From: Elymus sibiricus
Taxonomy: Eukaryota; Streptophyta; Magnoliopsida; Poales; Poaceae
DNA: 64,000 bases
Direction of reading: 5' to 3'
Assembly: GCA_039707655.1 (NCBI GenBank)
Contig: CM077665.1
Span: 447,515,531-447,579,530, forward strand
Shown piece by piece: positions 1-12,233 of this stretch (position 1 is the stretch's first letter; each line of letters starts with the position of its first letter). Below the pieces are notes generated by a model. It saw nothing but the letters and a program-made list of their open reading frames with translations, was not told where the DNA came from and ran no database searches. Made by a program: the position numbers and the translations under genes.

Positions 1-1164
1 AAAATAAATCATGAAATGCATGAAAAATAGCAAATGAAGTCAGAAAAGGGTTGAAAAGTGATGATGTGGCTTTTAATGGTGCATATTGAATGCAGAAAAA
101 GTCTTGAGTTAAAATATGTTTAAAAATATGAGATCCCTTTGTAATAGACGAGTTTTCGTCCGAAACCCTGATACTTCGAAGGAGATTGTCCAGTTTGTAC
201 ACGAAGTGCATCCAGTTTTTCCCGTAACCCTCTCAACTTTTTAGCACATGCTATGTGGGTGAAATTATGATACCATGCCAATTTTCAACCATTTCAGAGT
301 TCATTTGCAGTGCTTTTCAATCTCACGGTTATCTTAGATCAAAATAAATCATGAAATGCATGAAAAATAGCAAATGAAGTCAGAAAAGGGTTGAAAAGTG
401 ATGACGTGGCTTTGAATGGTGCATATTGAATGCAGAAAAAGTCTTGAGTTAAAATATGTTTAAAAAATGAAATCCCTTTGTAATAGACGAGTTTTCGTCC
501 GAAACCCTCATACTTCGAAGGAGATTGACCAGTTTGTACACGAAGTGCATCCAGTTTTTCCCGTAACCCTCTCAACTTTTTAGCACATGCCATGTGGGTG
601 AAATTATGATACCATGCCAATTTTCAACCATTTCAGAGTTCATTTGCAGTGCTTTTCAATCTCAGGGTCATCTTAGCTCAAAATAAAAAATGAAATGCTT
701 GAAAAATAGCAAATGAAGTCAGAAAAGGGTTGATAAGTGATGATGTGGCTTTCAATGCTGCATATTGAATGCAAAAAAAGTCTTGAGTTAAAATATGTTT
801 AAAATAAGAAATCCCTTTGTAATAGACGAGTTTTCGTCCGAAACCCTGATACTTCGAAGGAGATTGTCCAGTTTGTACACGAAGTGCATCCAGTTTTTCC
901 CGTAACCCTCTCAACTTTTTAGCACATGCTATGTGGGTGAAATTATGATACCATGCCAATTTTCAACCATTTTAGAGTTCATTTGCAGTGCTTTTCAATC
1001 TCAGGGTCATCTTAGCTCAAAATAAATCATGAAATGCATGAAAAATAGCAAATGATGTCAGAAAAGGGTTGAAAAGTGATGATGTGGCTTTGAATGGTGC
1101 ATATTGAATGCAGAAAAAGTCTTGAGTTAAAATATGATTAAAAAAATGAAATCCCTTTGTAATA

Positions 1165-1199
1165 GACGAGTTTTCGTCCGAAACCCTGATACTTCGAAG
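1165..1199. other. Inverted-repeat core of the monomer (representative copy)
   Basis: In the monomer at 1019, GACGAGTTTTCGTC (1165-1178) is a perfect 5-bp inverted repeat around GTTT. TTCGTCCGAA (1173-1182) pairs TTCG with CGAA. CTTCGAAG (1192-1199) is an 8-bp palindrome. The same cluster stands at monomer offset about 147-181 in most units. D monomers lose the first inverted repeat (GACATG) and Q monomers lose the last palindrome (CTTTGAAG). No function is shown by the sequence; protein binding or cruciform formation is inference. Confidence 0.6.
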
Positions 1200-1942
1200 G
1201 AGATTGTCCAGTTTGTAGACGAAGTGCATCCAGTTTTTCCCGTAACCCTCTCAACATTTTAGCACATGATATGTGGGTGAAATTATGATACCATGCCAAT
1301 TTTCAACCATTTTAGAGTTCATTTGCAGTGCTTTTCAATCTCAGGGTCATCTTAGCTCAAAATAAATCATGAAATGCATGAAAAATAGCAAATGATGTCA
1401 GAAAAGGGTTGAAAAGTGATGATGTGGCTTTGAATGGTGCGTATTGAATGCAGAAAAAGTCTTGAGTTAAAATATGATTAAAAAAATGAAATCCCTTTGT
1501 AATAGACGAGTTTTCGTCCGAAACCCTGATACTTCGAAGGAGATTGTCCAGTTTGTACACGAAGTGCATCCAGTTTTTCCCATAACCCTCTCAACTTTTT
1601 AGCACATGCTACGTGGGTGAAATTATGATACCATGCCAATTTTCAACCATTTCAGAGTTCATTTGCAGTGCTTTTCAATTTCAGGGTCATCTTAGCTCAA
1701 AATAAATCATGAAATGCATGAAAAATAGCAAATGAAGTCAGAAAAGGGTTGAAAAGTGATGATGTGGCTTTTAATGGTGCATATTGAATGCAGAAAAAGT
1801 CTTGAGTTAAAATATGTTTAAAAATATGAGATCCCTTTGTAATAGACGAGTTTTCGTCCGAAACCCTGATACTTCGAAGGAGATTGTCTAGTTTGTACAA
1901 GAAGTGCATCCAGTTTTTCCCGTAACCCTCTCAACTTTTTAG

Positions 1943-1955
1943 CACATGCTATGTG
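1943..1955. other. Inverted repeat CACAT-GCT-ATGTG (representative copy)
   Basis: A perfect 5-bp inverted repeat with a 3-base spacer lies at monomer offset about 245 and recurs in most monomers. In F monomers it is CACATGCTACGTG, a C/T difference in one arm at a CpG. A second short inverted repeat, TCATG-AAATG-CATGA, lies near each monomer start (for example 1027-1041). Confidence 0.6.
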
Positions 1956-2378
1956 GGTGAAATTATGATACCATGCCAATTTTCAACCATTCCAGAGTTC
2001 ATTTGCAGTGCTTTTCAATCTCAAGGTCATCCTAGCTCAAAATAAATCATGAAATGCATGAAAAACATCAAATGAAGTCAGAAAAGGGTTGAAAAGTGAT
2101 GATGTTGCTTTGAATGGTGCATATTGAATGCAGAAAAAGTCTTGAGTTAAAATATGTTTAAAAAATGAAATCCCTTTTGTAATAGACGAGTTTTCGTCCG
2201 AAACCCTGATACTTCGAAGGAGATTTTCCAGTTTGTACACGAAGTGCATCGAGTTTTTCCCGTAACTCTCTCAACTTTTTAGCACATGCTATGTGGGTGA
2301 AATTATGATACCATGCCAATTTTCAACCATTTCAGAGTTCATTTGCAGTGCTATTCAATCTCAGGGTCATCTTAGCTC

Positions 2379-2718
2379 AAAAAAAATCATGAAATGCATG
2401 AAAAATAGCAAATGAAGTAAGAAAAGGGTTGAAAAGTGATGATGTGGCTTTTAATGGTGCATATTCAATGCAGAAAAAGTCTTGAGTTAAAATATGTTTA
2501 AAAATATGAAATCCCTTTGTAATAGACGAGTTTTCGTCCGAAACCCTGATACTTCGAAGGAGATTGTCCAGTTTGTAGACGAAGTGCATCCAGTTTTTCC
2601 CGTAACCCTCTCAACATTTTAGCACATGATATGTGGGTGAAATTATGATACCATGCCAATTTTCAACCATTTTAGAGTTCATTTGCAGTGCTTTTCAATC
2701 TCAGGGTCATCTTAGCTC
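2379..2718. repeat. Chimeric junction monomer (L-like left, F-variant right)
   Basis: The left part carries L-type marks (CTTTTAATGG, AAAAATATGAAATC). The right part matches the monomer at 1019, including the rare GTAGACG and CAACATTTTAGC. The switch lies between about 2507 and 2578. This is the expected product of an in-register unequal exchange that created the 1360-bp duplication. The left part also has its own changes (CTCAAAAAAAATC, GAAGTAAG). Confidence 0.8.
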
Positions 2719-5096
2719 AAAATAAATCATGAAATGCATGAAAAATAGCAAATGATGTCAGAAAAGGGTTGAAAAGTGATGATGTGGCTTTGAATGGTGC
2801 ATATTGAATGCAGAAAAAGTCTTGAGTTAAAATATGATTAAAAAAATGAAATCCCTTTGTAATAGACGAGTTTTCGTCCGAAACCCTGATACTTCGAAGG
2901 AGATTGTCCAGTTTGTACACGAAGTGCACCCAGTTTTTCCCATAACCCTCTCAACTTTTTAGCACATGCTACGTGGGTAAAATTATGATACCATGCCAAT
3001 TTTCAACCATTTCAGAGTTCATTTGCAGTGCTTTTCAATTTCAGGGTCATCTTAGCTCAAAATAAATCATGAAATGCATGAAAAATAGCAAAGGAAGTCA
3101 GAAAAGGGTTGAAAAGTGATGATGTGGCTTTTAATGGTGCATATTGAATGCAGAAAAAGTCTTGAGTTAAAATATGTTTAAAAATATGAGATCCCTTTGT
3201 AATAGACGAGTTTTCGTCCGAAACCCTGATACTTCGAAGGAGATTGTCTAGTTTGTACAAGAAGTGCATCCAGTTTTTCCCGTAACCGTCTCAACTTTTT
3301 AGCACATGCTATGTGGGTGAAATTATGATACCATGCCAATTTTCAACCATTCCAGAGTTCATTTGCAGTGCTTTTCAATCTCAAGGTCATCCTAGCTCAA
3401 AATAAATCATGAAATGCATGAAAAACATCAAATGAAGTCAGAAAAGGGTTGAAAAGTGATGATGTTGCTTTGAATGGTGCATATTGAATGCAGAAAAAGT
3501 CTTGAGTTAAAATATGTTTAAAAAATGAAATCCCTTTTGTAATAGACGAGTTTTCGTCCGAAACCCTGATACTTCGAAGGAGATTTTCCAGTTTGTACAC
3601 GAAGTGCATCGAGTTTTTCCCGTAACTCTCTCAACTTTTTAGCACATGCTATGTGGGTGAAATTATGATACCATGCCAATTTTCAACCATTTCAGAGTTC
3701 ATTTGCAGTGCTATTCAATCTCAGGGTCATCTTAGCTCAAAATAAATCATGAAATGCATGAAAAATAGCAAATGAAGTCAGAAAAGGGTTGAAAAGTGAT
3801 GATGTGGCTTTGAATGGTGCATATTGAATGCAGAAAAAGTCTTGCGTTAAAATATGTTTAAAAATATGAAATCCCTTTGTAATAGACATGTTTTCGTCCG
3901 AAACCAAAATACTTCGAAGGAGATTGTCCAGTTTCTACACGAAGTACATCTAGTTTTTCCCGTAACCCTCTCAACTTTTTAGCACATGCTATGTGGATGA
4001 AATTATGATACCATGCCAATTTTCAACCATTCCAGAGTTCATTTGAAGTGCTTTTCAATCTCAGGGTCATCTTAGCTCAAAATAAATCATGAAATGCATG
4101 AAAAATAGCAAATGAAGTCAGAAAAGGGTTGAAAAGTGATGATGTGGCTTTTAATGGTGCATATTGAATGCAAAAAAAGTCTTGAGTTAAAATATGTTTA
4201 AAAAATGAAATCCCTTTGTAATAGACGAGTTTTCGTCCGAAACCCTCATACTTAGAAGGAGATTGTCCAGTTTGTACCCGAAGTGCATCTAGTTTTTCCC
4301 GTAACCCTCTCAACTTTTTAGCACATGCTATGTGGGTGAAATTATGATACCATGCCAAGTTTCAACCATTTCAGAGATCATTTGCAGTGCTTTTCAATCT
4401 CAGGGTTATCTTAGCTCAAAATAAATCATGAAATGCATGAAAAATAGCAAATGAAGTCAGAAAAGGGTTGAAAAGTGATGACGTGGCTTTGAATGGTACA
4501 TATTGAATGCAGAAAAAGTCTTGAGTGAAAATATGTTTAAAAAATGAAATCCCTTTGTAATAGACGAGTTTTCGTCCGAAACCCTCATACTTAGAAGGTG
4601 ATTGTCTAGTTTGTACACGAAGTGCATCCAGTTTTTCCCGTAACCCTCTCAACTTTTTAGCACATGCTATGTGGGTGAAATTATGATACCATGCCAATTT
4701 TCAACCATTTCAGAGTTCATTTGCAGTGTTTTTCAATCTCAGGGTCATCTTAGCTCAAAATAAATCATGAAATGCATGAAAAATAGCAAATGATGTCAGA
4801 AAAGGGTTGAAAAGTGATGATGTGGCTTTTAATGGTGCATATTGAATGCAGAAAAAGTCTTGAGTTAAAATATGATTAAAAAAATGAAATCCCTTTGTAA
4901 TAGACGAGTTTTCATCCGAAACCCTGATACTTCGAAGGAGATTGTCCAGTTTGTACACGAAGTGCATCCAGTTTTTCCCGTAACCCTCTCAACTTTTTAG
5001 CACATGCTACGTGGGTGAAATTATGATACCATGCCAATTTTCAACCATTTCAGAGTTCATTTGCAGGGCTTTTCAATCTCAGGGTTATCTTAGCTC

Positions 5097-6115
5097 AAAA
5101 TAAATCATGAAATGCATGAAAAATAGCAAATGAAGTCAGAAAAGGGTTGAAAAGTGATGACGTGGCTTTGAATGGTACATATTGAATGCAGAAAAAGTCT
5201 TGAGTTAAAATATGTCTAAAAAATGAAATCCCGTTGTAGTAGACGAGTTTTCGTCCGAAACCCTCATACTTAGAAGGAGATTGTCCAGTTTGTACACGAA
5301 GTGCATCCAGTTTTTCCCGTAACCCTCTCAACTTTTTAGCACATGCTATGTGGGTGAAATTATGATACCATGCCAATTTTCAACCATTTCAGAGTTCATT
5401 TGCAGTGCTTTTCAATCTCAGGGTCATCTTAGCTCAAAATAAATCATGAAATGCTTGAAAAATAGCAAATGATGTCAGAAAAGGGTTGAAAAGTGATGAT
5501 GTGGCTTTGAATGGTGCATATTGAATGCAGAAAAAGTCTTGAGTTAAAATATGATTAAAAAAATGAAATCCCTTTGTAATAGACGAGTTTTCGTCCGAAA
5601 CACTGATACTTCGAAGGAGATTGTCCAGTTTGTACACGAAGTGCATCCAGTTTTTCCCGTAACCCTCTCAACTTTTTAGCACATGCTACGTGGGTGAAAT
5701 TATGATACCATGCCAATTTTTAACCATTTCAGAGTTCATTTGCAGTGCTTTTCAATTTCAGGGTCATCTTAGCTCAAAATAAATCATGAAATGCATGAAA
5801 AATAGCAAATGAAGTCAGAAAAGGGTTGAAAAGTGATGATGTGGCTTTTAATGGTGCATATTGAATGCAGAAAAAGTATTGAGTTAAAATATGTTTAAAA
5901 ATATGAAATCCCTTTGTAATAGACGAGTTTTCGTCCGAAACCCTGATACTTCGAAGGAGATTGTCCAGTTTGTACAAGAAGTGCATCCAGTTTTTCCCGT
6001 AACCCTCTCAACTTTTTAGCACATGCTATGTGGGTGAAATTATGATACCATGCCAATTTTCAACCATTCCAGAGTTCATTTGCAGTGCTTTTCAATCTCA
6101 GGGTCATCCTAGCTC
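5097..6115. repeat. Cassette P (three-monomer unit), copy 1
   Basis: Three monomers of 339, 340 and 340 bp with linked marks. The first has CCCGTTGTAGTAGACG and TGTCTAAAAAATG. The second has GAAATGCTTGAAAA and CAATTTTTAACC. The third has AAAAGTATTGAG. The same trio recurs at 12234, 15973 and 33990, always followed directly by A/Q dimers. Confidence 0.88.
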
Positions 6116-8495
6116 AAAATAAATCATGAAATGCATGAAAAACATCAAATGAAGTCAGAAAAGGGTTGAAAAGTGATGATGTTGCTTTGAATGGTGCATA
6201 TTGAATGCAGAAAAAGTCTTGAGTTAAAATATGTTTAAAAAATGAAATCCCTTTTGTAATAGACGAGTTTTCGTCCGAAACCCTGATACTTCGAAGGAGA
6301 TTTTCCAGTTTGTACACGAAGTGCATCGAGTTTTTCCCGTAACTCTCTCAACTTTTTAGCACATGCTATGTGGGTGAAATTATGATACCATGCCAATTTT
6401 CAACCATTTCAGAGTTCATTTGCAGTGCTATTCAATCTCAGGGTCATCTTAGCTCAAAATAAATCATGAAATGCATGAAAAATAGCAAATGAAGTCAGAA
6501 AAGGGTTGAAAAGTGATGATGTGGCTTTTAATGGTGCATATTGAATGCAAAAAAAGTCTTGAGTTAAAATATGTTTAAAAATATGAAATCCCTTTGTAAT
6601 AGACGAGTTTTCGTCCGAAACCCTGATACTTTGAAGGAGATTGTCAAGTTTGTACAAGAAGTGCATCCAGTTTTTCCCGTAACCCTCTCAACTTTTTAGC
6701 ACATGCTATGTGGGTGAAATTATGATACCATGCCAATTTTCAACCATTCCAGAGTTCATTTGCAGTGCTTTTCAATCTCAGGGTCATCCTAGCTCAAAAT
6801 AAATCATGAAATGCATGAAAAACATCAAATGAAGTCAGAAAAGGGTTGAAAAGTGATGATGTTGCTTTGAATGGTGCATATTGAATGCAGAAAAAGTCTT
6901 GAGTTAAAATATGTTTAAAAAATGAAATCCCTTTTGTAATAGACGAGTTTTCGTCCGAAACCCTGATACTTCGAAGGAGATTTTCCAGTTTGTACACGAA
7001 GTGCATCGAGTTTTTCCCGTAACTCTCTCAACTTTTTAGCACATGCTATGTGGGTGAAATTATGATACCATGCCAATTTTCAACCATTTCAGAGTTCATT
7101 TGCAGTGCTATTCAATCTCAGGGTCATCTTAGCTCAAAATAAATCATGAAATGCATGAAAAATAGCAAATGAAGTCAGAAAAGGGTTGAAAAGTGATGAT
7201 GTGGCTTTTAATGGTGCATATTGAATGCAAAAAAAGTCTTGAGTTAAAATATGTTTAAAAATATGAAATCCCTTTGTAATAGACGAGTTTTCGTCCGAAA
7301 CCCTGATACTTTGAAGGAGATTGTCAAGTTTGTACAAGAAGTGCATCCAGTTTTTCCCGTAACCCTCTCAACTTTTTAGCACATGCTATGTGGGTGAAAT
7401 TATGATACCATGCCAATTTTCAACCATTCCAGAGTTCATTTGCAGTGCTTTTCAATCTCAGGGTCATCCTAGCTCAAAATAAATCATGAAATGCATGAAA
7501 AACATCAAATGAAGTCAGAAAAGGGTTGAAAAGTGATGATGTTGCTTTGAATGGTGCATATTGAATGCAGAAAAAGTCTTGAGTTAAAATATGTTTAAAA
7601 AATGAAATCCCTTTTGTAATAGACGAGTTTTCGTCCGAAACCCTGATACTTCGAAGGAGATTTTCCAGTTTGTACACGAAGTGCATCGAGTTTTTCCCGT
7701 AACTCTCTCAACTTTTTAGCACATGCTATGTGGGTGAAATTATGATACCATGCCAATTTTCAACCATTTCAGAGTTCATTTGCAGTGCTATTCAATCTCA
7801 GGGTCATCTTAGCTCAAAATAAATCATGAAATGCATGAAAAATAGCAAATGAAGTCAGAAAAGGGTTGAAAAGTGATGATGTGGCTTTTAATGGTGCATA
7901 TTGAATGCAAAAAAAGTCTTGAGTTAAAATATGTTTAAAAATATGAAATCCCTTTGTAATAGACGAGTTTTCGTCCGAAACCCTGATACTTTGAAGGAGA
8001 TTGTCAAGTTTGTACAAGAAGTGCATCCAGTTTTTCCCGTAACCCTCTCAACTTTTTAGCACATGCTATGTGGGTGAAATTATGATACCATGCCAATTTT
8101 CAACCATTCCAGAGTTCATTTGCAGTGCTTTTCAATCTCAGGGTCATCCTAGCTCAAAATAAATCATGAAATGCATGAAAAACATCAAATGAAGTCAGAA
8201 AAGGGTTGAAAAGTGATGATGTTGCTTTGAATGGTGCATATTGAATGCAGAAAAAGTCTTGAGTTAAAATATGTTTAAAAAATGAAATCCCTTTTGTAAT
8301 AGACGAGTTTTCGTCCGAAACCCTGATACTTCGAAGGAGATTTTCCAGTTTGTACACGAAGTGCATCGAGTTTTTGCCGTAACTCTCTCAACTTTTTAGC
8401 ACATGCTATGTGGGTGAAATTATGATACCATGCCAATTTTCAACCATTTCAGAGTTCATTTGCAGTGCTTTTCAATCTCAGGGTTACCTTAGCTC
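6116..8495. repeat. A/Q dimer sub-array, A-Q-A-Q-A-Q-A
   Basis: Seven monomers alternate between type A (AAACATCAAATG, GATTTTCCAG, GTAACTCTCTC) and type Q (ATGCAAAAAAAGTC, ACTTTGAAGG, GTCAAGTTTG), giving a 680-bp dimer period. The dimers are identical or nearly so by eye, which points to recent homogenisation. The last A carries TTTTTGCCGT, which marks the end of the sub-array here and in other copies. Confidence 0.92.
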
Positions 8496-9855
8496 AAAAT
8501 AAATCATGAAATGCATGAAAAATAGCAAATGAAGTTAGAAAAGGGTTGAAAAGTGATGACGTGGCTTTGAATGGTGCATATTGAATGCAGAAAAAGTCTT
8601 GAGTTAAAATATGATTAAAAAAATGAAATCCCTTTGTAATAGGCGAGTTTTCGTCCGAAACACTGATACTTCGAAGGAGATTGTCCAGTTTGTACACGAA
8701 GTGCATCCAGTTTTTCCCGTAACCCTCTCAACTTTTTAGCACATGCTACGTGGGTGAAATTATGATACCATGCCAATTTTCAACCATTTCAGAGTTCATT
8801 TGCAGTGCTTTTCAATTTCAGGGTCATCTTAGCTCAAAATAAATCATGAAATGCATGAAAAATAGCAAATGAAGTCAGAAAAGGGTTGAAAAGTGATGAT
8901 GTGGCTTTTAATGGTGCATATTGAATGCAGAAAAAGTCTTGAGTTAAAATATGTTTAAAAATATGAAATCCCTTTGTAATAGACGAGTTTTCGTCCGAAA
9001 CCCTGATACTTCGAAGGAGATTGTCCAGTTTGTACAAGAAGTGCATCCAGTTTTTCCCGTAACCCTCTCAACTTTTTAGCACATGCTATGTGGGAGAAAT
9101 TATGATACCATGCCAATTTTCAACCATTCCAGAGTTCATTTGCAGTGCTTTTCAATCTCAGGGTCATCCTAGCGCAAAATAAATCATGAAATGCATGAAA
9201 AACATCAAATGAAGTCAAAAAAGGGTTGAAAAGTGATGATGTTGCTTTGAATGGTGCATATTGAATGCAGAAAAAGTCTTGAGTTAAAATATGTTTAAAA
9301 AATGAAATCCCTTTTGTAATAGACGAGTTTTCGTCCGAAACCCTAATACTTCGAAGGAGATTTTCCAGTTTGTACACGAAGTGCAGCGAGTTTTTCCCGT
9401 AACTCTCTCAACTTTTCAGCACATGCTATGTGGGTGAAATTATGATACCATGCCAATTTTAAACCATTTCAGAGTTCATTTGCAGTGCTATTCAATCTCA
9501 GGGTCATCTTAGCTCAAAATAAATCATGAAATGCATGAAAAATAGCAAATGAAGTCAGAAAAGGGTTGAAAAGTGATGATGTGGCTTTTAATGGTGCATA
9601 TTGAATCCAGAAAAAGTCTTGAGTTAAAATATGTTTAAAAATATGAAATTCCTTTGTAATAGACGAGTTTTCGTCCGAAACCCTGATACTTCGAAGGAGA
9701 TTGTCCAGTTTGTACAAGAAGTGCATCCAGTTTTTCCCGTAACCCTCTCAACTTTTTAGCACATGCTATGTGGGTGAAATTATGATACCATGCCAATTTT
9801 CAACCATTCCAGAGTTCATTTGCAGTGCTTTTCAATCTCAGGGTCATCCTAGCTC
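8496..9855. repeat. Cassette S (four-monomer unit), copy 1
   Basis: Four 340-bp monomers with linked marks. The first has GAAGTTAGAAAAG and TAATAGGCGAG. The second has TGTGGGAGAAATT. The third has CTAGCGCAAAAT, GTGCAGCGAG and TTTTAAACC. The fourth has GAATCCAGAAAA and GAAATTCC. The cassette recurs at 19372, 23112, 26172 and 36709, each time directly after the A monomer with TTTTTGCCGT. Confidence 0.9.
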
Positions 9856-10875
9856 AAAATAAATCATGAAATGCATGAAAAACATCAAATGAAGTCAGAA
9901 AAGGGTTGAAAAGTGATGATGTTGCTTTGAATGGTGCATATTGAATGCAGAAAAAGTCTTGAGTTAAAATATGTTTAAAAAATGAAATCCCTTTTGTAAT
10001 AGACGAGTTTTCGTCCGAAACCCTGATACTTCGAAGGAGATTTTCCAGTTTGTACACGAAGTGCATCGAGTTTTTCCCGTAACTCTCTCAACTTTTTAGC
10101 ACATGCTATGTGGGTGAAATTATGATACCATGCCAATTTTCAACCATTTCAGAGTTCATTTGCAGTGCTATTCAATCTCAGGGTCATCTTAGCTCAAAAT
10201 AAATCATGAAATGCATGAAAAATAGCAAATGAAGTCAGAAAAGGGTTGAAAAGTGATGATGTGGCTTTTAATGGTGCATATGGAATGCAAAAAAAGTCTT
10301 GAGTTAAAATATGTTTAAAAATATGAAATCCCTTTGTAATAGACGAGTTTTCGTCCGAAACCCTGATACTTTGAAGGAGATTGTCAAGTTTGTACAAGAA
10401 GTGCATCCAGTTTTTCCCGTAACCCTCTCAACTTTTTAGCACATGCTATGTGGGTGAAATTATGATACCATGCCAATTTTCAACCATTCCAGAGTTCATT
10501 TGCAGTGCTTTTCAATCTCAGGGTCATCCTAGCTCAAAATAAATCATGAAATGCATGAAAAACATCAAATGAAGTCAGAAAAGGGTTGAAAAGTGATGAT
10601 GTTGCTTTGAATGGTGCATATTGAATGCAGAAAAAGTCTTGAGTTAAAATATGTTTAAAAAATGAAATCCCTTTTGTAATAGACGAGTTTTCGTCCGAAA
10701 CCCTAATACTTCGAAGGAGATTTTCCAGTTTGTACACGAAGTGCATCGAGTTTTTCCCGTAACTCTCTCAACTTTTTAGCACATGCTATGTGGGTGAAAT
10801 TATGATACCATGCCAATTTTCAACCATTTCAGAGTTCATTTGCAGTGCTATTCAATCTCAGGGTCATCTTAGCTC
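9856..10875. repeat. A/Q sub-array, A-Q-A
   Basis: Three monomers close the first composite block. The Q monomer has one private change (GCATATGGAATGC). The last A has CCCTAATAC, a mark shared with the A monomer at 21412. This sub-array is followed by D here but by further Q-A dimers at 21752, so the two loci differ by a later rearrangement. Confidence 0.88.
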
Positions 10876-12233
10876 AAAATAAATCATGAAATGCATGAAA
10901 AATAGCAAATGAAGTCAGAAAAGGGTTGAAAAGTGATGATGTGGCTTTGAATGGTGCATATTGAATGCAGAAAAAGTCTTGCGTTAAAATATGTTTAAAA
11001 ATATGAAATCCCTTTGTAATAGACATGTTTTCGTCCGAAACCAAAATACTTCGAAGGAGATTGTCCAGTTTCTACACGAAGTACATCTAGTTTTTCCCGT
11101 AACCCTCTCAACTTTTTAGCACATGCTATGTGGATGAAATTATGATACCATGCCAATTTTCAACCATTCCAGAGTTCATTTGAAGTGCTTTTCAATCTCA
11201 GGGTCATCTTAGCTCAAAATAAATCATGAAATGCATGAAAAATAGCAAATGAAGTCAGAAAAGGGTTGAAAAGTGATGATGTGGCTTTTAATGGTGCATA
11301 TTGAATGCAAAAAAAGTCTTGAGTTAAAATATGTTTAAAAAATGAAATCCCTTTGTAATAGACGAGTTTTCGTCCGAAACCCTCATACTTAGAAGGAGAT
11401 TGTCCAGTTTGTACCCGAAGTGCATCTAGTTTTTCCCGTAACCCTCTCAACTTTTTAGCACATGCTATGTGGGTGAAATTATGATACCATGCCAAGTTTC
11501 AACCATTTCAGAGATCATTTGCAGTGCTTTTCAATCTCAGGGTTATCTTAGCTCAAAATAAATCATGAAATGCATGAAAAATAGCAAATGAAGTCAGAAA
11601 AGGGTTGAAAAGTGATGACGTGGCTTTGAATGGTACATATTGAATGCAGAAAAAGTCTTGAGTGAAAATATGTTTAAAAAATGAAATCCCTTTGTAATAG
11701 ACGAGTTTTCGTCCGAAACCCTCATACTTAGAAGGTGATTGTCTAGTTTGTACACGAAGTGCATCCAGTTTTTCCCGTAACCCTCTCAACTTTTTAGCAC
11801 ATGCTATGTGGGTGAAATTATGATACCATGCCAATTTTCAACCATTTCAGAGTTCATTTGCAGTGTTTTTCAATCTCAGGGTCATCTTAGCTCAAAATAA
11901 ATCATGAAATGCATGAAAAATAGCAAATGATGTCAGAAAAGGGTTGAAAAGTGATGATGTGGCTTTTAATGGTGCATATTGAATGCAGAAAAAGTCTTGA
12001 GTTAAAATATGATTAAAAAAATGAAATCCCTTTGTAATAGACGAGTTTTCATCCGAAACCCTGATACTTCGAAGGAGATTGTCCAGTTTGTACACGAAGT
12101 GCATCCAGTTTTTCCCGTAACCCTCTCAACTTTTTAGCACATGCTACGTGGGTGAAATTATGATACCATGCCAATTTTCAACCATTTCAGAGTTCATTTG
12201 CAGGGCTTTTCAATCTCAGGGTTATCTTAGCTC

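Larger units (their letters stand above)
1..3738. repeat. Mixed-type satellite stretch, 11 monomers
   Basis: Monomers start at 1, 341, 680, 1019, 1359, 1699, 2039, 2379, 2719, 3059 and 3399. The first is L-like with the variant ATGAGATCC. The second and third are 339 bp because the A-tract before GAAATCCC is one base short. The third also has AAAATAAAAAATG in place of the usual AAAATAAATCATG. From 1019 on the order is F, F, L, A, then chimera, F, L, A, which is a 4-monomer duplication annotated separately. Confidence 0.9.
1019..3738. repeat. Tandem duplication of a 4-monomer unit (2 x 1360 bp)
   Basis: Monomers at 1019, 1359, 1699 and 2039 correspond to those at 2379, 2719, 3059 and 3399, each offset by 1360 bp. 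Shared private variants support this: GTTTGTAGACG with CAACATTTTAGCACATGATATG in units 1019 and 2379, CCCATAACCC in 1359 and 2719, GTCTAGTTTGTACAAG in 1699 and 3059, and CTCAAGGTCATCC at the ends of 1699 and 3059. The first monomer of the second copy is a chimera and marks the exchange point. Confidence 0.88.
3739..10875. repeat. Composite 21-monomer block, copy 1 (7137 bp)
   Basis: Monomers start at 3739, 4079, 4418, 4757, 5097, 5436, 5776 and then every 340 bp to 10536. The order is D, E, E, F, cassette P (three monomers), A-Q-A-Q-A-Q-A, cassette S (four monomers), A-Q-A. The leading D monomer has private variants (CTTGCGTTAAAA, GAAACCAAAATAC, ATTTGAAGTGC). The same variants recur at 10876, where the block begins again, so this is a segmental unit of the array and not a chance similarity. 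Confidence 0.9.

Noticed and set aside
1017..1229. Minus-strand open frame of about 70 codons (93 or 85 in some units) recurring in most monomers
   Set aside because: It recurs because the monomer recurs. Monomer length is not a multiple of three, so copies are in changing frames. Whole groups carry stops: D monomers (TTTCTACACG gives a stop at codon 5), L monomers with CTTCAAAGG, and 40787 with CTTTTCATGG. Type differences are mostly amino-acid changing and single-base indels swap frames freely. No promoter or recognised domain is visible.
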